Positions 10,744 to 19,732 are shown, numbered from the stretch's first letter. The stretch: 64,000 nt of DNA from Escherichia ruysiae (GCF_902498915.1 NZ_CABVLQ010000001.1); one strand, 5' to 3'. Program-made: numbers and translations. The notes: generated by a model from the sequence alone, not told the origin.

Positions 10744-11482
10744 TGCGCTCTCCGCATACCGGACATCCGTTGGCGCGGCGCAACGACAGGCTGCGCCACT
10801 GGCTGGATTTACCGTCGAACAGTCGGAGTTCTCCTGTAGGCGTCTCTATACCGCTCAATAACTTAATCGCTTCCAGTGCCTGTAACGTGCCCATCACTCC
10901 GACCACCGGACCAACCACGCCTGCCGTGCGGCAGTTGCGTTCTGGCTCCTGGTTATCTGGCCACAGGCAGCGGTAACACCCCTGCTCCCAGGGCGGCGTC
11001 AGTACCATCAACTGACCGCCAAATCCGACCGCGCTGGCGGTGATAAGCGGCGTGTTGAGTGCCACGCAGGCGGCATTAATCTCCTGGCGAGTCGCCATAT
11101 TGTCTGTACAGTCGAGTACCACATCGGCTTGTGCAACCGCATCTTTTAACGCCTCACCCGTTAACCGTTGTTGTAGTGCTATCAGTTGAATATCGGGATT
11201 CAACAGTGTCAGTCGCTGATGGCTGACCTGCGATTTCGGGCGATCGATATCTTCAGTGGTAAAGAGGATTTGTCGTTGCAGATTGCTTAAATGCACATCG
11301 TCGTCATCTGCCAGTACCAGCGTCCCGACGCCAGCGCCCGCCAGGTATAGCGCAGCAGGTGTACCCAGCCCGCCAAGACCGATAATCAGCACCTGGCTGT
11401 CGAGCAGTTTTTGCTGCCCGTCAAGAGCGATATCGTCGAGCAGGATTTGGCGGCTATAACGCATAAAATCACGGTCATTCAT
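10727..11482 (-). CDS. thiF: ThiS adenylyltransferase ThiF
   Basis: E1-like enzyme of 251 residues that activates the ThiS C-terminus with ATP. It has the nucleotide-binding GxGGLG (GLGGLGTPAALYLAGAG, about residues 35-50), the DDDDVHLSNLQRQ metal/ATP segment, the ERNCRTAG loop with the cysteine known to form an acyl-disulfide with ThiS, and two CxxC pairs (CYRC, CPVC) for zinc. The start is the ATG at 11482 (MNDRDFMRYSRQ); it overlaps the thiE stop by eight bases. An in-frame extension further upstream lies within thiE and is not credible. Confidence 0.97.
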   Translation of the reverse strand: MNDRDFMRYSRQILLDDIALDGQQKLLDSQVLIIGLGGLGTPAALYLAGAGVGTLVLADDDDVHLSNLQRQILFTTEDIDRPKSQVSHQRLTLLNPDIQLIALQQRLTGEALKDAVAQADVVLDCTDNMATRQEINAACVALNTPLITASAVGFGGQLMVLTPPWEQGCYRCLWPDNQEPERNCRTAGVVGPVVGVMGTLQALEAIKLLSGIETPTGELRLFDGKSSQWRSLSLRRANGCPVCGERNADSV

Positions 11483-12110
11483 TGCCAACTCCTGCAATTT
11501 CCAGCAACTGTGCCGTTGCCAAACGCCAGTCTGCCGCCTGGGTAATGGCACTGACGACGGCGATACTGCCGACACCCGTCGCCATCACCGCAGGCGCGCG
11601 TGCCAGACTGATACCGCCAATCGCCACGGTGGGATAATCCACCAGACGCTCAATGTGCCGTGTCAACTGCTCTAGCCCCTGCGGTGCAGAAGGCATCTGT
11701 TTGGTTTGTGTCGGAAACACATGTCCCAGCGCGATATAAGAAGGTCGTGCTGCCAGCGCAACGTCGATTTCCATATCGTCATGGGTCGAAACGCCAAGCC
11801 GCAGACCAGCCGCGCGGATGGCGCTGAGATCGGTAGATTGCAAATCTTCCTGCCCCAGATGGACGCCATACGCCTGATGCTTGATCGCCAGCCGCCAGTA
11901 ATCATTAATAAACAGCCGCGCGTTATAGCGGCGACCCAGCTCAATTGCCGCTACGACATCGGCTTCCACCTCTTCATCGCGCTGATCTTTGATGCGTAGC
12001 TGGAGGGTTCGCACGCCAGCGTCCAGCAGACGTTCGATCCACTGTACGCTGTCCACCACCGGGTACAGCCCTAAACGAAAAGGTACAGGAGGAAAATCAG
12101 GCTGATACAT
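11475..12110 (-). CDS. thiE: Thiamine-phosphate synthase ThiE
   Basis: Joins hydroxymethylpyrimidine diphosphate and thiazole phosphate into thiamine phosphate. It is a 211-residue TIM barrel with typical features: LRIKD near residue 40, FINDYWRLA near 70, GVHLGQEDL near 83 and AIGGIS near 165. The start at 12110 (MYQPDF) shares one base with the thiC stop (TGATG); a GTG three bases upstream is possible but would add a single residue. It is the second gene of the thiCEFSGH operon. Confidence 0.96.
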   Translation of the reverse strand: MYQPDFPPVPFRLGLYPVVDSVQWIERLLDAGVRTLQLRIKDQRDEEVEADVVAAIELGRRYNARLFINDYWRLAIKHQAYGVHLGQEDLQSTDLSAIRAAGLRLGVSTHDDMEIDVALAARPSYIALGHVFPTQTKQMPSAPQGLEQLTRHIERLVDYPTVAIGGISLARAPAVMATGVGSIAVVSAITQAADWRLATAQLLEIAGVGNE

Positions 12111-14005
12111 CACGCTTCCTCCTTACGCAGATAGATTTCTCCGCCTCTGGCGCGGAAATTCTCCGACATATCCGCCATTCCCACTTCAATGGTTTGCGCG
12201 GCGGCGTAATCACGTACTTCCTGGCTGATTTTCATTGAGCAGAATTTCGGCCCACACATGGAGCAAAAATGGGCGACTTTACCGGACTCTTGCGGCAGGG
12301 TTTCATCGTGGTAAGCGCGAGCGGTAAATGGGTCGAGAGCCAGATTAAACTGGTCTTCCCAGCGAAATTCGAAGCGGGCTTTCGACATGGCGTTATCGCG
12401 AATTTGCGCGCCCGGATGCCCTTTTGCCAGGTCGGCAGCGTGGGCGGCAATCTTATAGGTGATAAGCCCTTGCTTAACGTCTTCTTTATTGGGCAGACCC
12501 AGGTGCTCTTTCGGCGTTACGTAACAGAGCATCGCGCAGCCAAACCAGCCGATCATCGCCGCACCAATCCCCGACGTGAAGTGGTCATAGCCTGGTGCAA
12601 TATCGGTGGTCAGCGGCCCGAGGGTATAGAACGGCGCTTCATGGCAGTGCTCTAACTCCTCGGTCATATTACGGCGAATCATCTGCATCGGCACATGCCC
12701 GGGGCCTTCAATCATCACCTGTACGTCATATTCCCAGGCGATTTTGGTCAGTTCGCCCAGCGTATGCAGCTCGGCAAACTGCGCTTCATCGTTGGCGTCC
12801 TGAATCGAACCGGGGCGCAGGCCGTCGCCCAGCGACAGCGAAACGTCATAAGCAGCGCAGATTTCACAAATTTCGCGGAAATGTTGATAAAGGAAATTTT
12901 CCTGATGATGGGAGAGGCACCATTTCGCCATAATCGAACCGCCGCGCGAGACGATACCGGTCAGGCGTTTCGCGGTCATCGGTACATAGCGCAGGAGAAC
13001 GCCTGCATGAATCGTGAAATAATCCACGCCCTGTTCGGCCTGTTCCAGCAGCGTGTCGCGGAACGCTTCCCAGGTAAGATCTTCAGCGATCCCATTAACC
13101 TTCTCCAGTGCCTGGTAGATCGGCACAGTACCGATTGGCACCGGGCTGTTACGCAAAATCCATTCGCGGGTTTCGTGAATATAGCGACCGGTGGAAAGAT
13201 CCATCACCGTATCCGCTCCCCAGCGCGTAGACCACACCAGCTTTTCCACTTCTTCTTCGATGGAAGAGGTGACCGCCGAGTTGCCGATATTAGCGTTCAC
13301 TTTCACCAGAAAGTTGCGGCCGATGATCATCGGCTCTGATTCAGGATGATTAATGTTGGCGGGGATAATGGCGCGTCCGGCAGCGACTTCATCACGGACA
13401 AATTCCGCAGTGATATTTTCCGGCAGACGTGCGCCAAAGCTCATTCCCGGATGCTGGTGGCGCAAAACTTCGCTGCGGATGCGCTCGCGTCCCATATTCT
13501 CGCGAATGGCGATGAATTCCATCTCCGGTGTGATGATGCCTTGACGGGCGTAGTGCAATTGTGTGACGCGGTGGCCTGCTTTGGCGCGTTTTGGCGTTAA
13601 TACGCCGCTAAAACGCAGCTCTTCGAGGCCATCATCTGCCAGCCGCGCTTTAGTGTAATCGGAACTGCGCACGGTAAGTTCTTCGCTATCGCCGCGTGCG
13701 TCGATCCACGGCTGACGCAGTTTTGCCAGCCCTTGCTGAACGTTAATGGCGATTTGCGGATCGCCATATGGGCCGGAGGTGTCATAAACCGGAATCGCTT
13801 CGTTTTCTTCGTACTGCGGCTGTTCTTTGCTGCCGCCGATTAGCGTCGGGCTAAGCTGGATCTCACGCATCGGCACGCGCACGCCGGGTTGTGTGCCAGT
13901 GATATAAATGCGTTTTGAGTTGGGAAAGGCGGTGCCTTCCAGGGTGTCGATAAAATGTTGCGCCTGGGCGCGTTGTTCGCGGCGGGTCAGTTTTATTGCA
14001 GACAT
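12110..14005 (-). CDS. thiC: Phosphomethylpyrimidine synthase ThiC
   Basis: Radical SAM enzyme of 631 residues that rearranges aminoimidazole ribotide into hydroxymethylpyrimidine phosphate. The substrate branches off purine synthesis, so the purHD genes in this window draw on the same precursor path. The non-canonical CxxCxxxxC cluster motif is near the C-terminus (CSMCGPKFC, about residue 560-570). Also visible are the catalytic-domain stretches SLGDGLRPGS and EGPGHVPM. It is the first gene of the operon, directly behind a TPP riboswitch, so thiamine pyrophosphate should shut off expression. Confidence 0.98.
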   Translation of the reverse strand: MSAIKLTRREQRAQAQHFIDTLEGTAFPNSKRIYITGTQPGVRVPMREIQLSPTLIGGSKEQPQYEENEAIPVYDTSGPYGDPQIAINVQQGLAKLRQPWIDARGDSEELTVRSSDYTKARLADDGLEELRFSGVLTPKRAKAGHRVTQLHYARQGIITPEMEFIAIRENMGRERIRSEVLRHQHPGMSFGARLPENITAEFVRDEVAAGRAIIPANINHPESEPMIIGRNFLVKVNANIGNSAVTSSIEEEVEKLVWSTRWGADTVMDLSTGRYIHETREWILRNSPVPIGTVPIYQALEKVNGIAEDLTWEAFRDTLLEQAEQGVDYFTIHAGVLLRYVPMTAKRLTGIVSRGGSIMAKWCLSHHQENFLYQHFREICEICAAYDVSLSLGDGLRPGSIQDANDEAQFAELHTLGELTKIAWEYDVQVMIEGPGHVPMQMIRRNMTEELEHCHEAPFYTLGPLTTDIAPGYDHFTSGIGAAMIGWFGCAMLCYVTPKEHLGLPNKEDVKQGLITYKIAAHAADLAKGHPGAQIRDNAMSKARFEFRWEDQFNLALDPFTARAYHDETLPQESGKVAHFCSMCGPKFCSMKISQEVRDYAAAQTIEVGMADMSENFRARGGEIYLRKEEA

Positions 14006-14093
14006 AGCTCATTCCAAAAGTTAAGGACGTGGCTTGTCAGACGACGGATGAAGCAAGAGACGATCGCTGCAAAGGCGATACGGTAGCAGATTA

Positions 14094-14180
14094 ACTCTTG
14101 TTCCCTTCGCAGGTATTAGCCTGATCAGGTTCCGCGGATCCCGAATGAACGGTCTCAGCCAGTTAAGGCACTCCGACAAG
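14094..14180 (-). promoter_or_regulatory. TPP riboswitch (THI element) of thiC
   Basis: Read on the minus strand, the leader of thiC contains the conserved THI-box pieces: the CTGAGA pyrimidine-sensor loop, the GCGGAACCTGATCAGG and CTAATACCTGCG core, and the closing GAAGGGAACAAGAG. The opening CTTGTCGGAGTG pairs with the closing end. About 88 bases separate the aptamer from the thiC ATG, room for the expression platform. In E. coli thiC the switch blocks translation and also favours termination when TPP is bound. Confidence 0.95.
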
Positions 14181-14185
14181 AAATT

Positions 14186-14204
14186 AGCCCCGAAAACGGG
14201 GCGT
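14186..14204 (-). terminator. Probable rsd terminator
   Basis: Hairpin GCCCCG-TTTT-CGGGGC read leftward, just after the rsd stop and before the thiC leader; the downstream tract TAATTTCTT is only moderately U-rich. Confidence 0.55.
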
Positions 14205-14236
14205 TGAATGTAAATTACGCGTTAACAGCGCAGAAC

Positions 14237-14713
14237 TCAAGCAAGATGTTTGACGCGGGCGGCGTCAAGCACCAGCAGAATCAGCTTATCTTCCAGCACA
14301 AAGCGCGCTTCCAGCGCCTCGCCGATATCAGATAAAACCTGTTGAAATTCAAGGTAATTATCATGATCGATGGCGGTTTCCAGGCTGGAATCGTAGTAAT
14401 CCATAATCTGTTGGGTATTGGCTTCGAGTTGCGGCCAAATCTTCGCGGCATGAGCGAGCTGCCCGTTGCCTTCCAGCTTATGAAGAATGCGCTCATAAAT
14501 GCTGAAATGTCCGGCAGACAAGTAATCGACCAGACTCTGGCAAAAATCATCAAGGGCTTTTTCGTTTAGCCTCATGTACGATTCTTTGCCAGGCTTAATG
14601 CCAACCAGATTGTAGTAAGCCACGAGCAGATGCTTACGTACATGTAGCCAGCGATCAACCAGTTTGTTACTTCCTCTGACGTGCTCCGTCAGGTTATCGA
14701 GCTGGTTAAGCAT
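14237..14713 (-). CDS. rsd: Regulator of sigma D
   Basis: Anti-sigma factor of 158 residues that binds the housekeeping sigma-70 in stationary phase and helps alternative sigma factors compete for RNA polymerase. It is an all-helical protein with the family's opening MLNQLDNLTEHVRGSN and the segment KLVDRWLHVRKHLLVAYYNLVG. It is divergent from nudC and transcribed leftward toward the thi operon, with its own terminator. Length is the usual one. Confidence 0.96.
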   Translation of the reverse strand: MLNQLDNLTEHVRGSNKLVDRWLHVRKHLLVAYYNLVGIKPGKESYMRLNEKALDDFCQSLVDYLSAGHFSIYERILHKLEGNGQLAHAAKIWPQLEANTQQIMDYYDSSLETAIDHDNYLEFQQVLSDIGEALEARFVLEDKLILLVLDAARVKHLA

Positions 14714-14807
14714 GATTGACTCCGCAAGTTTGTATTCAAAAACTGCTCAGTGAGAAATGTAAAAACCATGTTAAACATGCCAGTGATGCAAAGGTAGTGC
14801 AAGAGCT

Positions 14808-15581
14808 ATGGATCGTATAATTGAAAAATTAGATCACGGCTGGTGGGTCGTCAGTCATGAGCAAAAATTATGGTTGCCGAAGGGAGAATTGCCATATGGC
14901 GAAGCGGCAAATTTCGAGCTTGTGGGTCAGCGCGCACTACAAATCGGCGAATGGCAGGGAGAACCTGTTTGGCTAGTTCAACAGCAGCGTCGCCATGATA
15001 TGGGCTCGGTGCGCCAGGTCATTGATCTGGACGTCGGGCTATTTCAACTAGCCGGACGCGGCGTGCAACTGGCGGAGTTTTACCGCTCGCATAAATACTG
15101 CGGGTATTGCGGGCATGAAATGTATCCGAGCAAAACAGAATGGGCGATGCTGTGCAGCCACTGCCGTGAGCGTTACTACCCGCAAATCGCCCCCTGCATT
15201 ATTGTTGCCATCCGTCGTGATGATTCGATTCTGCTCGCTCAGCATACCCGCCATCGTAACGGTGTCCATACGGTACTTGCCGGATTCGTCGAAGTGGGCG
15301 AAACCCTCGAACAGGCGGTCGCGCGGGAAGTAATGGAAGAGAGTGGCATCAAAGTCAAAAACCTGCGTTACGTGACTTCTCAGCCGTGGCCATTTCCTCA
15401 GTCATTAATGACTGCGTTTATGGCGGACTATGAGAGCGGCGACATCGTGATTGATCCAAAAGAACTGCTGGAGGCGAACTGGTATCGTTACGACGATTTA
15501 CCCTTACTGCCACCTCCTGGCACCGTGGCGCGCCGTCTGATAGAAGATACGGTGGCGATGTGTCGGGCAGAGTATGAGTGA
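14808..15581 (+). CDS. nudC: NAD-capped RNA hydrolase / NADH pyrophosphatase
   Basis: Nudix enzyme of 257 residues that removes the NAD cap from RNA 5' ends and hydrolyses NADH. A zinc ribbon is formed by CGYCGHE…CSHC (about residues 98-119). The Nudix box GFVEVGETLEQAVAREVMEE (about 159-178) has every invariant residue of GX5EX7REUXEEXGU. A final SQPWPFPQS stretch is typical of the NADH pyrophosphatase subgroup. It is followed after 39 bases by hemE on the same strand. Confidence 0.97.
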   Translation: MDRIIEKLDHGWWVVSHEQKLWLPKGELPYGEAANFELVGQRALQIGEWQGEPVWLVQQQRRHDMGSVRQVIDLDVGLFQLAGRGVQLAEFYRSHKYCGYCGHEMYPSKTEWAMLCSHCRERYYPQIAPCIIVAIRRDDSILLAQHTRHRNGVHTVLAGFVEVGETLEQAVAREVMEESGIKVKNLRYVTSQPWPFPQSLMTAFMADYESGDIVIDPKELLEANWYRYDDLPLLPPPGTVARRLIEDTVAMCRAEYE

Positions 15582-15620
15582 TGATACACTGACCGCCTGA
15601 CGCACTAAGGAACAGCCAAA

Positions 15621-16685
15621 ATGACCGAACTTAAAAACGATCGTTATCTGCGGGCGCTGCTGCGCCAGCCCGTTGATGTCACTCCAGTATGGATGATGCG
15701 CCAGGCGGGTCGCTATCTACCAGAATATAAAGCCACGCGTGCTCAGGCGGGCGATTTTATGTCGCTTTGCAAAAACGCCGAACTGGCGTGCGAAGTGACT
15801 TTGCAGCCGCTGCGTCGCTATCCGTTGGACGCGGCGATCCTCTTTTCCGATATCCTCACCGTTCCGGACGCGATGGGATTAGGGCTCTATTTTGAAGCCG
15901 GAGAAGGTCCTCGTTTTACCTCGCCAGTCACCTGCAAAGCTGACGTTGATAAACTGCCAATTCCGGATCCGGAAGATGAACTGGGTTACGTGATGAACGC
16001 GGTGCGTACCATTCGCCGCGAACTGAAAGGCGAAGTGCCGCTGATTGGTTTTTCCGGCAGTCCGTGGACGCTGGCGACCTACATGGTGGAAGGCGGCAGC
16101 AGCAAAGCCTTCACCGTGATCAAAAAAATGATGTATGCCGATCCGCAGGCGTTACACGCGTTACTCGATAAACTGGCGAAAAGCGTCACCCTGTATCTGA
16201 ATGCGCAGATTAAAGCCGGTGCCCAGGCGGTGATGATTTTCGACACCTGGGGCGGCGTGCTTACCGGGCGCGATTATCAACAGTTCTCGCTCTATTACAT
16301 GCATAAAATTGTTGATGGTTTATTGCGTGAAAACGACGGTCGCCGCGTGCCCGTCACGCTGTTTACCAAAGGTGGCGGACAGTGGCTGGAAGCCATGGCA
16401 GAAACCGGTTGCGATGCGCTGGGACTGGACTGGACAACCGACATCGCCGATGCGCGCCGCCGCGTGGGCAATAAAGTCGCATTGCAGGGCAATATGGACC
16501 CGTCGATGCTGTACGCGCCACCAGCCCGAATTGAAGAAGAAGTAGCGACTATACTTGCAGGTTTCGGTCACGGCGAAGGTCATGTCTTTAACCTTGGTCA
16601 CGGCATTCACCAGGATGTACCGCCAGAACATGCTGGCGTGTTTGTGGAGGCAGTGCATCGGTTATCTGAACAATATCACCGCTAA
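15621..16685 (+). CDS. hemE: Uroporphyrinogen decarboxylase
   Basis: Converts uroporphyrinogen III to coproporphyrinogen III by removing four carboxylates, a cytosolic step of heme synthesis. The 354-residue protein shows the family signatures PVWMMRQAGRYLPEY near residue 22-36 (substrate arginines) and GFSGSPWTLATYMVEGG near 140-156. It ends in the conserved FNLGHGI and a PPEH segment. The ribosome binding site is AAGGAAC. nfi follows after nine bases, so the two are probably co-transcribed. Confidence 0.98.
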   Translation: MTELKNDRYLRALLRQPVDVTPVWMMRQAGRYLPEYKATRAQAGDFMSLCKNAELACEVTLQPLRRYPLDAAILFSDILTVPDAMGLGLYFEAGEGPRFTSPVTCKADVDKLPIPDPEDELGYVMNAVRTIRRELKGEVPLIGFSGSPWTLATYMVEGGSSKAFTVIKKMMYADPQALHALLDKLAKSVTLYLNAQIKAGAQAVMIFDTWGGVLTGRDYQQFSLYYMHKIVDGLLRENDGRRVPVTLFTKGGGQWLEAMAETGCDALGLDWTTDIADARRRVGNKVALQGNMDPSMLYAPPARIEEEVATILAGFGHGEGHVFNLGHGIHQDVPPEHAGVFVEAVHRLSEQYHR

Positions 16686-16694
16686 GGAGTAATT

Positions 16695-17366
16695 ATGGAT
16701 CTCGCGTCATTACGCGCTCAACAAATCGAACTGGCTTCTTCTGTGATCCGCGAGGATCGACTCGATAAAGATCCACCGGATCTGATCGCCGGAGCCGATG
16801 TCGGGTTTGAACAGGGTGGAGAAGTGACGCGAGCGGCGATGGTGCTGCTGAAATATCCCACTCTTGAGTTGGTGGAGTATAAAGTGGCACGCATTGCTAC
16901 CACCATGCCTTACATCCCGGGGTTTCTCTCCTTCCGTGAATATCCTGCCCTGCTGGCTGCGTGGGAGATGCTGTCACAAAAGCCGGATTTAGTGTTTGTT
17001 GATGGCCACGGGATCTCGCATCCGCGCCGCCTTGGCGTCGCCAGCCATTTTGGCTTATTAGTGGATGTACCGACCATTGGCGTGGCGAAAAAACGACTAT
17101 GCGGTAAATTCGAACCGCTCTCCAGCGAACCGGGCGCGCTGGCGCCGCTGATGGATAAAGGTGAGCAGCTGGCCTGGGTCTGGCGCAGCAAAGCACGCTG
17201 CAACCCGCTGTTTATCGCTACGGGTCATCGGGTCAGCGTGGATAGCGCGCTGGCGTGGGTACAACGCTGCATGAAAGGCTATCGTCTGCCAGAGCCAACG
17301 CGCTGGGCGGATGCCGTGGCCTCGGAACGTCCGGCATTTGTGCGCTATACAGCAAATCAGCCCTAA
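16695..17366 (+). CDS. nfi: Endonuclease V
   Basis: Repair nuclease of 223 residues that cuts DNA at the second phosphodiester bond 3' of deoxyinosine and related deaminated bases. Conserved acidic sites are visible: AGADVGF (about residue 32-38) and FVDGHGISHPRR (about 108-119), which also holds the inosine-recognition wedge region near PYIPGFLSFRE (80-90). The RBS is AAGGAG. Full length, no anomalies. Confidence 0.97.
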   Translation: MDLASLRAQQIELASSVIREDRLDKDPPDLIAGADVGFEQGGEVTRAAMVLLKYPTLELVEYKVARIATTMPYIPGFLSFREYPALLAAWEMLSQKPDLVFVDGHGISHPRRLGVASHFGLLVDVPTIGVAKKRLCGKFEPLSSEPGALAPLMDKGEQLAWVWRSKARCNPLFIATGHRVSVDSALAWVQRCMKGYRLPEPTRWADAVASERPAFVRYTANQP

Positions 17367-17408
17367 TTCAGGTAAACTGCGGATAATTTCCGTATTTGAG
17401 AACTCAAC

Positions 17409-17999
17409 ATGTTACAAAACCCGATTCATCTGCGTCTGGAGCGCCTGGAAAGCTGGCAGCACGTCACTTTCATGGCTTGCTTATGCGAACGCATGTACCC
17501 CAATTACGCCATGTTCTGCCAGCAAACCGGTTTTGGTGATGGGCAAATTTACCGCCGTATTCTCGATCTCATTTGGGAAACACTGACCGTCAAAGACGCA
17601 AAAGTGAATTTCGACAGCCAACTGGAGAAATTTGAGGAAGCGATTCCTTCAGCGGACGATTTCGATCTGTACGGCGTTTATCCGGCAATTGATGCCTGCG
17701 TGGCGTTAAGTGAACTGGTTCATTCGCGTTTGAGTGGCGAAACGCTCGAACACGCGGTGGAAGTGAGTAAGACCTCCATCACTACCGTTGCGATGCTGGA
17801 AATGACTCAGGCTGGTCGCGAAATGAGCGATGAAGAGCTGAAAGAAAACCCAGCCGTTGAGCAAGAATGGGACATTCAGTGGGAAATATTCCGACTTTTA
17901 GCCGAGTGTGAAGAACGCGACATCGAGCTGATAAAAGGCCTTAGGGCAGACCTGCGTGAGGCGGGTGAGAGCAATATTGGTATAATTTTTCAGCAATAA
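17409..17999 (+). CDS. yjaG: DUF416 family protein YjaG
   Basis: A 196-residue cytosolic protein of the DUF416 family, with no established biochemical role that I can state. It has no signal peptide or membrane segment and is rich in acidic residues toward the C-terminus (MSDEELKENPAVEQEWD). It lies 42 bases after nfi. The gene is followed by a C/G-rich hairpin at about 18050-18090. Identity rests on clear similarity to the K-12 protein and on gene order. Confidence 0.93.
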   Translation: MLQNPIHLRLERLESWQHVTFMACLCERMYPNYAMFCQQTGFGDGQIYRRILDLIWETLTVKDAKVNFDSQLEKFEEAIPSADDFDLYGVYPAIDACVALSELVHSRLSGETLEHAVEVSKTSITTVAMLEMTQAGREMSDEELKENPAVEQEWDIQWEIFRLLAECEERDIELIKGLRADLREAGESNIGIIFQQ

Positions 18000-18049
18000 G
18001 ACCAGAAAACGTGAATTAACGCCTGATTTGTCTTACCTGGAGTCTTCCC

Positions 18050-18091
18050 TTTCGCCCCCCGTCTGGTCTACATTTGGGGGGCGAAAAAAAG
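18050..18091. other. C/G-rich hairpin between yjaG and hupA
   Basis: Arms CTTTCGCCCCCC and GGGGGGCGAAAA can form a long stem around a 14-base loop. On the plus strand the stem is followed by A rather than T, so it is not a textbook terminator for yjaG. A role in the hupA leader is possible. Confidence 0.6.
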
Positions 18092-18185
18092 TGGCTATCG
18101 GTGCGTGTATGCAGGAGAGTGCTATTCTGGCATTTCCGTCGCACTCGATGCTTAGCAAGCGATAAACACATTGTAAGGATAACTT

Positions 18186-18458
18186 ATGAACAAGACTCAA
18201 CTGATTGATGTAATTGCAGAGAAAGCAGAACTGTCCAAAACCCAGGCTAAAGCTGCTCTGGAGTCCACTCTGGCTGCAATTACTGAGTCTCTGAAAGAAG
18301 GCGATGCTGTACAACTGGTTGGTTTCGGAACCTTCAAAGTGAACCACCGCGCTGAGCGTACTGGCCGCAACCCGCAGACCGGTAAAGAAATCAAAATCGC
18401 CGCAGCTAACGTACCGGCATTTGTTTCTGGCAAGGCACTGAAAGACGCAGTTAAGTAA
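18186..18458 (+). CDS. hupA: DNA-binding protein HU alpha
   Basis: Histone-like nucleoid protein of 90 residues that pairs with itself or HU-beta and bends DNA without sequence preference. The hallmark signature [20 protein letters not shown] (about 46-65) forms the DNA-embracing arm, including the intercalating proline. The RBS AAGGAT sits seven bases before the ATG. A strong terminator begins about 30 bases after the stop. Confidence 0.99.
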
Positions 18459-18470
18459 GATTGCGTGGCA

Positions 18471-19166
18471 GTGAACAGTTTTAACGAAGGGGTGGTTTCA
18501 CCCCTTTTGTCTTTCTGGCGTCACTCATTGATGCTGGCAGGTGTACTGTTTCTCACTGCCTGTAGCCACAACTCTTCACTTCCTCCCTTTACTGCCAGTG
18601 GTTTTGCTGAAGACCAAGGCGCGGTACGTATCTGGCGAAAAGACAGCGGTGACAATGTGCATTTGCTTGCTGTGTTCAGCCCGTGGCGCAATGGCGATAC
18701 CACGACGCGAGAGTATCGCTGGCAGGGCGATAACCTCACACTTATCAATATCAACGTCTACAGTAAACCGCCGGTGAACATTCGCGCGCGTTTTGACGAT
18801 CGCGGCGACCTGAGCTTTATGCAACGTGAATCCGACGGGGAAAAGCAGCAGCTTTCTAACGACCAAATCGATTTATACCGTTATCGCGCTGACCAAATCC
18901 GCCAGATTAGCGATGCTTTACGCCAGGGGAGAGTGGTGCTGCGTCAGGGACGCTGGCATGAGATGGAACAGACCGTAACCACCTGCGAAGGGCAAACCAT
19001 TAAACCTGATTTAGATTCGCAGGCGATAGCGCATATCGAGCGCCGCCAGAGCAGCTCTTCTGTTGATGTCAGCGTGGCATGGCTGGAAGCGCCCGAAGGT
19101 TCGCAATTACTGTTAGTGGCAAACTCTGATTTCTGTCGCTGGCAACCCAACGAGAAAACGTTCTGA
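18471..19166 (+). CDS. yjaH: Putative lipoprotein YjaH (DUF1481)
   Basis: Protein of about 231 residues. It has an N-terminal hydrophobic stretch ending in a lipobox (LFLTAC, cysteine near residue 31), so it is probably an envelope lipoprotein, followed by a polar domain of unknown function. The start is uncertain: GTG at 18465, GTG at 18471 (the K-12 choice, used here) or ATG at 18531. The first two lie upstream of or inside the hupA terminator hairpin, and none has a strong ribosome binding site. It converges on zraP with one base between the genes. Confidence 0.85.
   Translation: MNSFNEGVVSPLLSFWRHSLMLAGVLFLTACSHNSSLPPFTASGFAEDQGAVRIWRKDSGDNVHLLAVFSPWRNGDTTTREYRWQGDNLTLININVYSKPPVNIRARFDDRGDLSFMQRESDGEKQQLSNDQIDLYRYRADQIRQISDALRQGRVVLRQGRWHEMEQTVTTCEGQTIKPDLDSQAIAHIERRQSSSSVDVSVAWLEAPEGSQLLLVANSDFCRWQPNEKTF
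18487..18511 (+). terminator. hupA terminator
   Basis: Hairpin AAGGGGTG-GTTT-CACCCCTT followed by TTGTCTTT, about 30 bases after the hupA stop. It lies inside the beginning of yjaH as usually annotated. Confidence 0.88.
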
Positions 19167-19167
19167 T

Positions 19168-19593
19168 TTACCAGTGACCCATACCCATATGACCGCCACC
19201 ACCGCAGCCGCCGTAACCCATGCCCATTCCTGCACCGCGCGGAATACCCGCTTCAGCCATCGCGATATCCCGTTTCACCCGTAACTCATCTAACGACTGA
19301 CGCAAAGTCTCCATCTCTTTGGCGACCGCATTAATTTTGCTGCTATCCGGTGGGTTAGCGGCTAACAGAGCGTTGTATTCATAACGCTTCGTCACCAGTT
19401 GCTGTTGCAGCGCGCTGCTTTGAGCATAAAAGTCATTATGGATTTTCTGCCACGCCGTCTGTTGTTCGCTGGTCAAAGGCGCGGAATTTTGCTGCCACAT
19501 ACCGTGTCCGCCGTGGGCAAATGCAGATGTTGATCCCATCGCCATTGCTGAAAGCGCCATCATCACCAGGGCAATTTTCGTGTTCCGTTTCAT
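19168..19593 (-). CDS. zraP: Periplasmic zinc-binding chaperone ZraP
   Basis: Zinc-responsive periplasmic chaperone of 141 residues and accessory repressor of the ZraSR system. A signal peptide (MKRNTKIALVMMALSAMAMG…SAFA) is followed by the histidine-rich HGGHGMW, the LTSEQQTAWQKI motif of the CpxP/ZraP family and a glycine/histidine tail with the GYGGCGGGGHMGMGHW zinc ligands. The start is ATG at 19593 behind GGAGG; upstream in-frame codons run into the promoter. It is divergent from zraS and driven by a sigma-54 promoter. Confidence 0.97.
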   Translation of the reverse strand: MKRNTKIALVMMALSAMAMGSTSAFAHGGHGMWQQNSAPLTSEQQTAWQKIHNDFYAQSSALQQQLVTKRYEYNALLAANPPDSSKINAVAKEMETLRQSLDELRVKRDIAMAEAGIPRGAGMGMGYGGCGGGGHMGMGHW

Positions 19594-19627
19594 GGTTAAT
19601 CCTCCAGTGGTTGTCTTACTTTGGGTA

Positions 19628-19645
19628 TTGCATCTTCCGTGCCAA
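19628..19645 (-). promoter_or_regulatory. Sigma-54 promoter of zraP
   Basis: Minus strand TTGGCACGGAAGATGCAA matches the -24/-12 pattern TGGCAC-N5-TTGCA, 35-52 bases before the zraP ATG. This fits activation by the enhancer-binding protein ZraR. Confidence 0.85.
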
Positions 19646-19686
19646 CGACGAAACGCTGACGTGACGGGAAATCTGGCATGATAAGC

Positions 19687-19732
19687 GAGTAAAAATGACT
19701 CGCCTGATGTGGGTAGCGAGTCATTTTTACTC
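19687..19732. promoter_or_regulatory. Paired ZraR enhancer boxes
   Basis: Two 16-base sites in inverted orientation, GAGTAAAAATGACTCG (19687-19702) and CGAGTCATTTTTACTC (19717-19732), are exact reverse complements of each other 14 bases apart. They lie between the two divergent sigma-54 promoters, so a single enhancer can serve zraP and zraSR. Confidence 0.9.

Noticed and set aside
18050..18091. Terminator for yjaG
   Set aside because: The hairpin is strong but is followed by an A-tract on the plus strand, so I list it only as a hairpin.
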